The notes below the pieces were generated by a model that searched no databases, was not told the DNA's origin, and saw only the letters and a list, made by a program, of their open reading frames with translations. A DNA stretch of 64,000 bases from Tenrec ecaudatus (taxonomy: Eukaryota; Chordata; Mammalia; Afrosoricida; Tenrecidae): NCBI RefSeq assembly GCF_050624435.1, contig NC_134537.1, forward strand, positions 122,315,586 to 122,379,585. Direction: 5' to 3'. A program made the translations under genes and the position numbers. Positions 1 through 33,834 of this stretch are shown here, one piece after another; positions within the stretch are counted from its first letter, which is position 1; the number at the start of each line of letters is the position of its first letter.

Positions 1-2082
1 GAAGGCCCTCCAATGATGAGCGAGGAAGAGCCGACTCAAAACTAGAAACATCTAAAAGCATCCATTAATAACTGAGTGTGTGAAGTATGAATCTAAGAAA
101 ACTAAGTCACTAAAGTGAAATGGATCACATAAAGACTGATATCAAATGCATTAGTGTGCTGAAATGGAGTGGGATTGTCCATTTTGAAATAGACATTTAT
201 ATGGTTTACGATACCGGTAATGACAAATTCAAGAAGAATCGTGCCACAGTCAGAGTCAAAAAAGACATTTCAGGATCTATCTTGAAGTATAAGGTTGTCT
301 GTGATAGGATAATATTTCTTCCAAAGAATTCTGGTTAATACAACCATTATTCAAACTTACACACTCACCACTAAGCTAGTGATGAAGAAATTGAAAAATC
401 CTGCTAACATTTTTCAGTCTGAAAGTGATCAAACATGCGATCAAAATGCACGGAAAATTATTGCGGTTGGAATGCAAACTTTGGAGACAAAGCGAAAGAA
501 GTGGTAGTTGGAAAATACAGGCTTGGTGGTAAAAGAATCCGAAGATCTCATGATGGAATTTTGCAATATGAACAATTTCTTCGTCACAAATACCTACCCC
601 ACCCCCACCCCAGTAATAGACATGGTGATTATATGCATGAATTTCTCCAGACGAAATACACAGAAATCAAACTGAGTACAGCTGTGAGAAGAGACAATGA
701 GAAACTCAATATTAGCAGCAAAAATGAGATGAAGGCACAGCTGTGGAAGAGACCAGCAGTTTCTCATCTGAAAGTTCAGGTTGGAGCTGAAGGAAATGAA
801 AACACGTCCATGAGAACCAAAAGATGCCCTTGGGTGCATCTCGCACGGATTTTGAGAACGTTTCAAGAATATATTTAACTCAATGAACATCTAACAGCTG
901 TTGGATGACATAAAAATATCATACATGAATTTCAGACCATTAAGAATGGATAAAAAGAAAAGATTAAAATGCATATTAGCAGAGACTCTAAAACCTGCTC
1001 ATAAGGTAGCTAAAGCAAATAGAAGAAATGATAAAGTAAGAGACCTAAAGAGAAAATGTTAAAGGGCAACTCAAGAAGACAAAATAAAGAATTATAATGA
1101 AATATGCAAAGACCTGGAGTTAAAACCCAAAAAGGAAGCATACACTCAGCATATCTTAAGATGAAAGAACTGAAGAAAAAATTCAAGCCCTGAGGTGCAG
1201 TATGTGCAATGATTTTATGTGCAAAATATTGAACGCTGCAGAAGAATCAAAAGACAGTAGAAAGAACACACAGTCATTGTACCAAAAATAACTGGTTGAC
1301 GGTCAGTCATTTCAAGAGGCAGCGTATTCATAAGAAGCAGTGGTTCTGAAGGATGAGGTCCAATCTACACTGAAGGTCAGAGTGAAAAACAAGGCTCTAG
1401 GGAGTGAGAGATTGCCGCTTACAATGTCTTAACTAGCTGATGAGCCACTGGGAGCACTCATTCACCTATGTCAAAAAGTCTAGAAGATAGGTACCTGGTC
1501 AACTGACTGACAGAGACCCCTATTTATACCATTTTTTAAAAAAGACGACTCAAGAAAATGCACAAATCGTAAAACAATATCATTGCTATCACATGCAAGT
1601 AAAATTGTCATAAAGATCATTCAACAATAACTGCAGGAGTACATTAGCAGGGAGCTGCCAGAGGTTCAGGATGGATCCAGAAGACATGGAACAAGGGATC
1701 TCATTGATGACGTCAGATGGATCTTGGCTGAAAGCAGGGAAAGCCAGAAGGATGGCTCCGTGTGCTTTATTAACTGTGCAAAGGCGCTCGGCTATGTGAA
1801 GCGTAACCAGCCATGGACAGTCTTGAGAAGAATGGGAATTCCGGAACACTTCGCTGTGCTCATGTGGAACCTGTGCATGGATCGAGAGGCAGTTGTGCGG
1901 ACAGAACAAGAGAACAGTGCATGCTGTAACATCAGGAAAGGTGACCTTTGGGGTTGTATCCTCTCACCACACTTCAGTCTGTATGCCGAACAAATAATCA
2001 GAGAAACTAGATTATATGAAGCAGAATGAAGTATCAAGATTGGAAGAAATTTGTTAAAAATTTTATTTATTTATTTATAAAT

Positions 2083-2245
2083 CAGTGGGGAGTGTGAATG
2101 CAGTCCCCTACTAACACAAATTATGTAGTCGAGTTTCCCACATTTGGGGAAATCTCAGGGGTCAGCACGCCCGGAGTGCAATGGATGAGCGTCACCCTGG
2201 GAAACCACCTTCCTGATCATGGTGTCTCCCCTGTCAGGTAAGAAT
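2083..2245 (-). pseudogene. U1 snRNA retropseudogene inside the RTE LINE
   Basis: The reverse complement matches full-length U1 snRNA with roughly 85-90% identity by eye: 5' end TTCTTACCTG (the 5' splice-site recognition element), GGGAGACACCATGATCA, CATTGCACTCCGG, GTGCTGACCCCTG, and the AATTTGTG Sm-site neighbourhood (normal U1 has AATTTGTGG). The copy is whole in length (163 against 164 nt). Past its 3' end comes an A/T-rich tail with TAAATAAATAAA. Flanks TGGAAGAAATTTGTTAAA (2041) and TGGAAGAAGCTTTTTGTA (2245) look like a decayed target-site duplication, so this is a retrocopy and not a working U1 gene. No upstream snRNA promoter element was seen. Confidence 0.92.
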
Positions 2246-2518
2246 GGAAGAAGCTTTTTGTAATAAGCTGCAATATGCAGATGAAACCTCCTTGCCTGCT
2301 GAAAGCAGGGAGCGCTTGAAGCACATGCTGGTAATGATCAAGGATGTCAGCTGATTAAATGATTGTATGTGGACTGCAACTCAATGGAAAGAAAACAAGT
2401 CCTCACAAACTGTCCATGAGAAAGAGACAAGATGGAAGTTGTCAAGGATTTCACCTTATTTGGATCCGCCATCAATGCCCATGGAAGCAACAGTCAAGAA
2501 ATCAAAGTATGCATTGAT

Positions 2519-2768
2519 GTTTTCTTTATTCTTGTTAGACTTTGTTTGAAATGCTTTCCTGTGTATGAAATCCTGGATCGGTAAATCTGTAGAGATAGTA
2601 ACTGGATTACTGGTTCCTTGGGCGTGAGGCACGGGAGATCGGAGGAAACGGGGAACTCAGAATGAGTATAAGAATGAAGAAAATGTTCTAAAACGAGTTT
2701 TAATGCAATTTTATGATTGAATGTTATGATAGGTGAATTATATGCCAATCACACTGTTTAACAAAAAC
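2519..2768 (+). mobile_element. 250-nt retroposed insertion with 15-nt target-site duplication
   Basis: Interrupts the RTE LINE. Flanked by AAAGTATGCATTGAT (2504-2518) and AAAGTATGCCTTGAT (2769-2783), 14 of 15 identical. Its end, GTGAATTATATGCCAATCACAC, resembles the end of a second element at about 44450-44605 (GTGAATTATATGCTAATAAAAC), and both share AATGAGTATAAGA. Probably the 3' end of an L1-type element, but the family is not certain. Confidence 0.7.
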
Positions 2769-3473
2769 AAAGTATGCCTTGATTTGGTAAACCAGAACCT
2801 GCACAAGACCTCTTCAACGTGTTGAAGCACAACTTTGTGACTTTGAGGACTAAGGTCGACCTGACCCCAACCACAATATCTTCCTTTTGTCTTGTATGAG
2901 TGTAAAAGTTAGATGTTGAATAAGGAAGACAGAGGAAGAGATGCATTTGAACTATAATGCTGGTGAAGAATGCTGAAAGTAACATGGACTGCCAAAATGA
3001 CAAACAAATATGCCTTCGGAAAGGTACGACCAGAAGGTTCCTTAGAAGGGAGGTCGGCGAGACTTCGTGTGTCTTTTGGACATGTAGTCGTACTGTCTCT
3101 GGGAATGGACAGCCTGCTTGTTAAAGCAGAAGCAATGCAATGGATTGACACTGAGGCAGCAATGAGTTCAAAGAGACTAGTGATGTCGAAGTAGTGCAGG
3201 GCAGTGCTTTGTTCTGGTCTGTAGGCAACTGCTGTGAGTCCAAACTCAGTTGACAGTACCTAACAACAACAACAGTAACAAAATCAAGCAGACACATGAT
3301 TATCCTCACTTGGGGAAATATTACTCCTTCATTTTCAGCAATACCTTTCTTGCAATCGAATAATGTTGTTTTACTGAGACTCTAACTGTATCTTTTATGA
3401 CCACAGAACACGTCGTGGTTGGACTTTGTTCCTTATCGTTAGGACAAACCATACTCGGACACATAATTTTTAC

Positions 3474-25762
<22,289 letters not shown>

Positions 25763-25763
25763 C

Positions 25764-28424
25764 CTAATAAAGGAAAAATGCAGTGCAGTTTTAGAATAGA
25801 TCATGTGAATTTATCATTAATGTTTGGCATCGAGAATGACAAGAAACAATGAAGTAGGGATACCGTTAATAAGAACCAGGGCCATAGCATAGTGTTGCTA
25901 GCAGAGTGTGTGTCATAAACTTTCTGAAACCCGAGAACCCGCCTTAGTCTGGTGTGTATGTACAATACGGACACAGTTCTGGAGAAGCTAGATCCGGCAG
26001 GGCCCGCCACTGGAAGAGCGGAGTCATTAAGAGATCTCTCTCTTCTCCCTTCACCGCTCCTGCCACGAGCTCACTATTAATCCCAAACGTCCCCTGGCAT
26101 CGTCTGACCGCGTTCCCACCCGATTTCCATCCTTGTCTACTCTCCCGATGTATTTTCTTTCTTTCCATCTTTGAAGTCTCTGTATATGCCAAGGAGCTCT
26201 GGATGGTTTATCTCTGAAGTTTAAAAAGCAAACAAAACGGCAAATAATTATTTTGTCTTAGTCACTCCTAAATGCATTTATTTCCACTCAGTGCTGAATT
26301 ACTACTTACGTTATGAAAAACTGATGTATCAGTCATTCAGTAGGTCCCATCTCATATTTAATATTGTTCTTGAGTATTTTTTTAATTTGTAAAACACTGG
26401 TTATTATATAAACACTACTCTTCTTTCATCTTGCATCTCCTCTTCAATGTCATGTCTCAAAGAACCCCCCCTCTAAAATATTAAATCTGACAATTTTTAA
26501 ATGCCCTTCTATTGTATTAGTTGATACTAGCAAATAAAACTTAAAACAGACAACAGCAAGTTTCATGACAAAAAAGGAACTCTAAATAATAATTGGTAGA
26601 AAGAAATCTTAATTTTAAAACGATACCTGAAAACACTTTGTTGGCTTATTTGGCAGCACTGTTCTTAGTGAGGGTGAATTTCTTCTTCCAAAATGGCCTT
26701 CTTCTCAATAAGCTTGGGCAAGTATTATTCTCGCTGTTTAAATATTTACTGCTAGTGGCTCCCAATGTGATGTAACAGTATGTTTCTTTTTACTGCCTGG
26801 GTATTAAAGTCCTTAAAATGTCAGCATATCAAAAATGTACTGAAGAAGAGTTGATTCCCTTTATTCCAATAAGTGAAATCCATTTTTTTCCTCCCATTTT
26901 ACTGCACATTAATAAATGTGGTAACAACAGATACAGAGAACGTCAATGTGCCTGTGTGCCTTAGCAATGGGACAAATTCACATTCAGTACACCTGCTAGC
27001 CAAAGTTCCACTCAGCTATGCTGCTCCAGTGTCCACTGTTAACCATTAATCCTAGTCTGAACTGAGCCCCAGAGACAGAAAATTTCACAAAGGGAGCCGG
27101 ACGGATGTGCTGATGTGCAGAAAGAAACTTCAGCTGTAGTGGAACTGAGAGCTGGGTATGAAATGGAGAAACCATAAAAGCCTTGCTCATCTCCATCTAG
27201 TTTCTCTTCATATAATATTACGTCCCCATAAGGTTAGTTTTAAATAGCTGCTCTTATCTTAACCTCCTTTCGGGATCCCTGGTGGCATTATGGATAGGCT
27301 TTGGTCTCCTACTGCGGGGTCTGTAGATTCAACCCAGGAGCCTCCTGCCAGGGAAGCCGATTAGGCGGTTTGTTCCCCCTTCAAAAATCAGTTTCCACTT
27401 GAGGGTGGTGGATTTGTTTACTTGTTTTGTAAACTGAAAGCTTCACTTAATTATTTTAGTTGTATCTTTTTAAAAATAATTTATTGGGGCCTCTTACTGC
27501 CCTTATAAATATTTTAGAAATACTGATGACAACATATGTACAAATATACTTGATACAATGATGTAAAGTAACTATTTTAATGGTAACAAAGGATAAAATT
27601 TATAGTTTGCTTTCGATGCAAGACGACCGAGACAAAAGTGGTCAGCTTGGAGTGACATATCTGGCTATTGCTGAACAAGCAAAGGGAAAATAGCGTGTTA
27701 ATTCTCCGAAGAACAGGACAGTTTGTCCTGAAGACTGCCTTCCGGTCAGAGGACTTGCTGAAGGAAGTGGAAGGGAAAGCTCATGAAGTGTCTTTCTGGA
27801 TTTCATCTCATATGTTTCAGTTAAACATCTGTCCACTGACACTGAGAGGCTGATGCTCTATGGAGTACATGACGGCTCATACGTGTCCTCTGGGTCCCCG
27901 TCTATTCATCAGCTTTACTAACAGGGGAATTGAGAAGAAGAGCTCCGGGTGGTGTAAACAATTCATGAGCTTGGCTGCTATTCAAAAGATTAGAAGTTTG
28001 AATCCATTCAGCTCTACCACAGATGAAACGTCTGGTGATCTATTTCCATATATGAAATAAGAGGAATCGGCCACTAAAAATCCTATGGATCACAACTCTA
28101 CTCACACGAGACCACCACCAGTCCGAATTAGCCACCTCGCAACTGGTTTACTTTCAAAGAAACCAGTTTGATACAGTATAAGTCTGTGGGTTTCTAAGTT
28201 GTTATAATTAATAATTAATTCTTTATAATTAATGTTTCAGGGTACTCATATAGAAAATCATATGCTAACTAGTTGTAAGAATTTTTATGTAGTTCCCAAA
28301 TAATTACCTAAATAATTGGTTTATAAAATACCTTTTAACATATCTGATCTAAGTAAATTTTTTTTCTTAACATTTTTTAAAAAAATTTTATTCATTTATT
28401 TTAATTTCAAGGAGGTTTTTATTT
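25764..28424. other. F11 upstream region
   Basis: Must hold the noncoding F11 exon 1 and promoter, which I cannot place. 25920-26160 is GC-richer than its surroundings. Two decayed AfroSINEs (27275-27375, plus strand, with CCCTGGTGGCATTATGGATA; 27945-28115, plus strand, with CTTGGCTGCTATTCAAAAGA) are present, and 27470-27600 has scraps of the L1-mobilised repeat. No protein-coding exon recognised. Confidence 0.5.
26998..27050. promoter_or_regulatory. HNF4-like and HNF1-like motifs upstream of F11
   Basis: GTTAACCATTAAT at 27038-27050 matches 11 of 13 positions of the palindromic HNF1 site, and GCCAAAGTTCCA at about 26999-27010 resembles an HNF4 half-site arrangement. They lie about 1.3 kb upstream of F11 exon 2. 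F11 is a liver gene, so liver-factor sites near its promoter are expected, but motif matches alone are weak evidence. Confidence 0.22.
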
Positions 28425-30395
28425 ACTTATTTTTAAAATCATTTTATTGGGGGCTTGTACAACTCTTATCACAATCCATATATACATCCATTGTGTCAAT
28501 CACATTTGTACATTTGTTGTCATCATCATTCTCAAAACATTTGCTTTCTACTTGAGCCCTTGGTATCAGCTCCTCATTTTTCCCCTCCTCCCTACCTGTC
28601 CTTCATTTTTTTTAAAAGATCATTTTATTGGGGGCTCTTACAACTCTTGTTACTATCCACACATCAATTGCATCAGACACATTCGTGCATATATTGCCCG
28701 TGTTTTTTTATAGATATTTACTTTCTGTTGAGCCCTTGGGATCAGCTCCTCCTTTTTTCATCCCCACCACGCCCCATGGCCCTTTGATAGATTATAAATT
28801 GTAATTACTTTCATATCTCTCACTGACCGCTGTCTCCCTTCCCCTCTGGTCTCTGTTGTTCTTCCTCCTGCAGGGGTGTGTGTGGTGAGCCCTTCATTGC
28901 AATCGGTTGCCCCTTCCTCCCTCCCCTCTCCCCCTGCCCCTACCATTTTGTCACCGCTGTTCCCATTCCTGTTCCTGGGTTCCATGTGAGCTTTAGCTCT
29001 TGTCTATACCTGTGTCCATGCTCTGATCCAGTCCAGAGTGGGGAGCAGCACTGGGGTCTTGATAGTGGGGACTGAGGAAGCCTCGAGGAACCAGAGGTAT
29101 ATTACATGATCCATCGGTGTTCTGCTGCACCCTGATTGACTCATCCCTTCCCTGTGATCCCTCTGTGGGGGGAGTTCCATTGTCTACAGTTGGGTTTGGA
29201 GTTTCTGCTCCGACCCCCCTCATTCTCACCAACATGTTTTTGTTTGCTTGTTTGTTATGAATCTTCTGATGCCTGTAAACCCCGTCCTGATGACACCTCA
29301 TGATTGCACCAGCTGGTGTGCTTCTTTCATCTGGGCTTGTTGCTTCACTGTTGGGTGGCTGTTTGTTTAACTTCAAACCTTTAAGACCCCAGATGCTATA
29401 TCTTTTGATAGCCAGTCACCATCTGCTCTCTTCACCACATTTGCTTATGCACCCATTTTGTCTTCAGTGGTCATGTTGGGGGGAGGGGGTGAGCATTACA
29501 AAATGCCATTTTGTTTTTGTTAGAACAAAGTATTTTGTATTGAGGGAGGGTATGAGCTGAGGCCCAAGGTCCATCGGCTGCCTCAGTGTATTGCCTTATA
29601 AATATATGTACATGGACCAATACTCTATTTTATGGAATAGTGTATTTACATGAGTACACACCTTTGTTTATACCTCTATCTATAGCTTTGCTTCCTAGTG
29701 CCTTCCTCCATTTCCTTTTCCCTCCTCCTGCCCCACTGTCATGTTCCCCCTTCTTCCACCTTTTAGTACTTCCTCTCAGCTAGATTGATGTTGCTCTAAT
29801 ACCTACAGGATCTCTACAACCTCCTAGTTGTTGGTTTTAATTCCCTAGTTGTTCCCTGTCTGTAGCATTGTTTGCTCACCACACCCTACACTCCCCCTAT
29901 TACCTTCTCCCCCCAAGACCCTCCAGGGATGTTGGTCCCATTGCTTTCCCCCCATGTCTGTCTTATATAAGAAGGCAAACCAGAAATGTCCTAGGTCAAC
30001 AATAAGAAAACAAAAGATTGAAAAAAGGAGAAACAATAAAAACTCCTAAACCTATAAATAGTTCCAGGCCCATCCACTGGACTTTATGAATCTCTCCTCC
30101 CTGGTCCTGGGGGAGTTCCGGGCCTGCCCCTCCTAGCCTGAAGTCTATTTGGGGAATTCTTTAGGGGTTTTGTGGATTGGCTTTGCTCCAATTGCTGATC
30201 TGTTATGCTCCCTTCTTGGTTTGTCCTGATGCAGGGGATTCAGGCCACATTATCGCCCTGAAGTGTGGTCCCCATTATTGTCCCCTGTCTCCGTGTGCTC
30301 CAGTTAGGGGACAGCATGTCTTGAGTTGTTGGCAGTCCTACAGTCCTCTCTGTGCCTTAGCAGCTCCATGCAGGGACCTCATCCTTCGGGATCTA
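28425..30395 (-). mobile_element. Two adjacent copies of the L1-mobilised repeat; the second about 1.8 kb
   Basis: Two 3' ends lie in the same direction: ATCATTTTATTGGGGGCTTG at 28438 and ATCATTTTATTGGGGGCTCT at 28619. The first copy is only about 180 nt; the second extends to about 30395, through CATCGGTGTTCTGCTGCACC, CCTTTAAGACCCCAGATGCT and TGCTTATGCACCCATTTTGT. This is the longest copy in the window and carries no recognisable coding segment, so the known part of this repeat is noncoding for at least 1.7 kb. Intergenic. Confidence 0.82.
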
Positions 30396-31150
30396 AGTAA
30401 GTTTTAAGGAAAGAGTATTTTATAGCTCAGAGAACAATGAATTTTACATAGCAAAGCATAATATGATCTTTGGTGTAGAAATGAAATCATGATTTAAAAA
30501 TAAACTTCTGAATATCAGAAGAAAAATGAAATTTCAATTTGCCCCAGTAAGATATATTGCTAAAATTATGTGTACCAAAGCAAATATTCTCCTTTATTCA
30601 TAGAAATTTTGTTACTATAAATGTTATCTGCTGACCCTTAAAAAGGACATCAGTTACCTTCAAAGGTTTTCAATCTTTGCAGACATAGACAGCCAGTATT
30701 ATTCAGTCTCAGTAATTGAAATTCTCCCCAAACTGCTGCCGCACTGGAAACACTCACTGGTTTACACGGAGATATTTCTAAGAAAGTTACTTTGTCTACC
30801 AACTGGAAGAGATCCACATCTGTGTCCATCACAAAGAAAGGAGACCCAACAGAATGCATAAATTATCAAACAATATCATTCATATCACACGCAAGTACAA
30901 TTTTGTGAACTATATCAACAGGGAACCAACAGAAATTGAAGTCCTATTCAAAGAAAAACATGGAAGATGGGATATCATGCTGATGTCAGATGGATCTTGG
31001 CTCAAACCAGAGAATACCATAGAGATACTGACTGTTTTATTAATTTTAAAAGGCGTTAGTCTGTAGGCATCATCACAAACTGTGTATAACATTATGAAAA
31101 ATGGGAATTCCAGAACACTTAATTGTGCTCATTCAGATCCTGTACAGTGC

Positions 31151-31669
31151 TGTGGTAGTTACATAATCTGTTGTCAATTTGAGAGTTATGAGTGAATGGG
31201 GTGGAGTTTACCTGTCAATCAGGGCACAGCTTGATGACTTTATTTGGAGGTGCTAAGGAGATAAATAGCTCTCTGGAGGCGGGACACTTGCTCAGTCCCT
31301 GTGAGACATTCTTGTTGACAAGCCACATGGAGACAGGTTGATGGCAGCCAGAGCCTTGGAGCAGGAGAAGCCACGTGGAGACCCCTGCCAGCACTGAGAT
31401 GCTTACACCACCACTGGATCCTCAAGACTATCCACCCACTGTCCTGTGATTGTCCTGCATTCAGCATCATTGCATGTGTCTCTAAAAGTCTGAAGAGGAC
31501 TTTATAGATTGGTATCAGACATATGGGTTAATATCGGACTTTTGGACGTAATCTGGACTGAGCTGGGATGTTTTCTCAATATTCAATTGCTCTTGTATAT
31601 AAAGCTCATTCTTATGTACACATGAGTGTCTCTTTGGGTTAGTTGCTCTAGTCTACTCAAACTAGCACA
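31151..31669 (+). mobile_element. Fossil ERVL-type solo LTR with 5-bp target duplication
   Basis: 519 nt, TGTGGTAGTTACAT to AACTAGCACA, flanked on both sides by AGTGC (31146-31150 and 31670-31674). Same family as the LTRs at 16225, 50541 and 62820. It sits inside the RTE copy, so it is younger than that RTE insertion. Confidence 0.85.
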
Positions 31670-31945
31670 AGTGCTTCAGAGGCAATCTTTTGAACAGAAC
31701 AAAATGATGTATGGTGTAAAATCAGGAAAGGTTTGCATATGGGTTAAATCCTTGCACTATACTTATTCCGCCTGTATACTGAGAAAATAGTCAAAGAAGC
31801 TGGGCTCTATGAAGAAGAACAGAGGATCAGGATTGAAGAAAGACTCATTAACAACTTGAGATACACAGATGACAGCACCTTACTTGCTGAAAGCCAAGAG
31901 CAGTTGATGCACTTACTGACAAATGTCAAAGTCCACAAAGATTAG

Positions 31946-32050
31946 GTTTGCTACTCCTGTAAAGAGTTAGAGTGTTGGGAACCCACAGAGATAGTTCTAC
32001 CTTATCCTATAGGGTCACTGTGAGTAGGAATTGACTCAAAGGTGGTATTA
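31946..32050 (+). repeat. AfroSINE 3' half inside RTE
   Basis: GTTCTACCTTATCCTATAGG, then GGTCACTGTGAGTAGGAATT and GACTCAAAGGTGG. 5' half absent. Confidence 0.8.
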
Positions 32051-32443
32051 TTATTATATACAATTAGATATTATTAGTATATTATGGATTACAGCTCAAC
32101 ATAAAGAAAACATTGATCTTCACCACTGGATCATCATAGTAAGCACACAATAGATTGTAGTTGTCAAGGATTTTTTTTATTTGAGTCCACAGTCAACACT
32201 GATGGGAGAATCTGTCAATAAATCAAATGATGCACTGCATTGGGCAAGGCTGCTACACAGACCTGTTTAAAGTGTTAACGAGCAAAGATGTCACTTTAGG
32301 ATTAACGTGCGTCTTGCTCAAACCATGTTATTTTCAGTAGTCTCATGTGCTGGTGGGTGCTGGGACAGGAATAAAGAAGACCGCAAGAGAATTGATGCAT
32401 TTGAATTATAAAGTTGGCAGAAAAGCATTAAAAGCACAATGGA

Positions 32444-33834
32444 GTACTTCTTCCATGTGGGCTTTATTGCTTCTGAGCCAGATAGCCACTTGTTTACCTT
32501 CAAGCCTTTAAGACCCCAGATGCTATCTCTTTTGGTAGCTGGGCACCATCAGCTTTCTTCACCACATTTAGTTGTTCACCCACTTTGTCTTCAGCAGTTG
32601 TGTCGGGAAAGTGAGCATCATAGAATGCCAATTTAATAGAAGGTGAGCATCATAGAATGCATTGAGGGAATACTTGAGTGGAGCTCCAATGTCCCTCTGC
32701 TACCTTAATACTAACCTTATAAGTATATGCACATAGATCTGTGGCCTGTGTGACCACAAGGTGTTGAAGGGATCAGTTATCAAGCATCAAAGAACAAAAA
32801 AATCATATCATTTTGTGCTCACCTCCCTGATATGACCGCTGAAGACAAATGGATGCATAAGCAAATGTGGCGAAGAAAGCTGATGGTGTCCGGCTATCAA
32901 AAGATACAGCATCTGGGGTCTTAAAGGCTTGAAGGTAAACAAGCAGCCATCTAGCTCAGAAGCAACAAAGCCCACATGGAAGAAGCACACCAACCTGTGC
33001 GATCACAAGGGGTCAAGGGATCAGGTATCAGGCATCATCAGAACAAAAATCTTGTCATAGTGAATGAGTGGGGGAGTGCGGAGTGGAGACCCCAAACCCA
33101 TTTGTAGGCCACTGGACAACCCCTTACAGAAGGGTCTAGGGGAGGAGACGAGACAGTCAGGGTGTGATATAGCAAGGTTGAAAAATACAACTTTCCTCTA
33201 GTTCCTAAATGCTTCCCTGCCACACCCTCCCACTGTCATGATCCGAATCCTACCTTGCAAGCCTGACTAGACCAGAGGATGTACAGTGGTACAGATGGGA
33301 ACTGGAAACACAGGGAAGCCAGAGCGGATGATCCCCTCAAGACCAGTGGTTTGAGTGGCGATACTGGGAGGGAATTGGGAAGGGTGGGTTGAAAGGGGGA
33401 ACCTGTTTCAAGGATCTGCTTTTGACCTCCTCCCTGGGGGACATACAACAGAAAAGTGGGGGAAGGGAGATGTGAGACAGAGCAAGATATGACAAAATAA
33501 TAATTTATAAATTATCAGGGGTTCATGAGGGAGAGGGTAGTGGGGAAGGAGGGGAAAACTGAGGACCTGATGCCAGGGGCTTGGGTGGAGAGCAAATGTT
33601 TTGAGAATGAAGAGGGCAACGAATGTACACATGTGCTTAACACAATTGACGTATATATGGATTGTGATAGGAGTTGTATGAGCCCCTAATAAAATGATTT
33701 TTTTAAAAAGACAATATTTAGAAATTGTTCATGCCAACAATTATACATATCTGCTTGATAAAATAGATACATGGATTATTACATGTAAGACCCCCCAATA
33801 AAATGATGTAATAATAAAAAAAATTTTTTAAATG
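32444..33834 (+). mobile_element. Twin-primed L1-mobilised insertion with 13-bp target duplication
   Basis: The first 300 nt (32444-32743) are in reverse orientation (CTTCCATGTGGGCTTTATTG to GCACATAGATCT); from about 32744 the same element continues in forward orientation (GCCTGTGTGACCACAAGG to AGCCCCTAATAAAATGATTT at 33700). The inverted part is the element segment that normally lies just 5' of the forward part, as in L1 twin priming. A second short 3'-end copy follows (33720-33834). The whole is flanked by AAAGCACAATGGA at 32431-32443 and 33835-33847, a perfect match. Confidence 0.9.

Larger units (their letters stand above)
1..3275 (+). mobile_element. Afrotherian RTE (BovB-like) LINE, nearly full length
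   Basis: Old, decayed non-LTR retrotransposon in F11 intron 13, antisense to the gene. The order of RTE parts is visible: endonuclease-like segments (KWSGIVHFE near 165; GWNANFGDKAKEVVVGKYRL near 465), reverse-transcriptase segments (VCFINCAKALGYV near 1755; GCILSPHFSLYAEQ near 1955), and a 3' tail ending in CTAACAACAACAACA at about 3275. The frame is broken many times. Two later insertions interrupt it: a U1 pseudogene at 2083-2245 and a 250-nt retroposon at 2519-2768. The 5' end may continue left of the window. Confidence 0.9.

Noticed and set aside
435-878. Host gene with 147-codon frame
   Set aside because: Encodes the decayed endonuclease part of the RTE LINE (GWNANFGDKAKE, VVVGKYRLGG).
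2083-2245. Working U1 snRNA gene
   Set aside because: A-rich tail, target duplication, position inside a LINE and lack of an snRNA promoter all mark a retrocopy.
28425-30395. Independent lncRNA or protein gene in the intergenic region
   Set aside because: The whole stretch belongs to an interspersed repeat present many times in the window.
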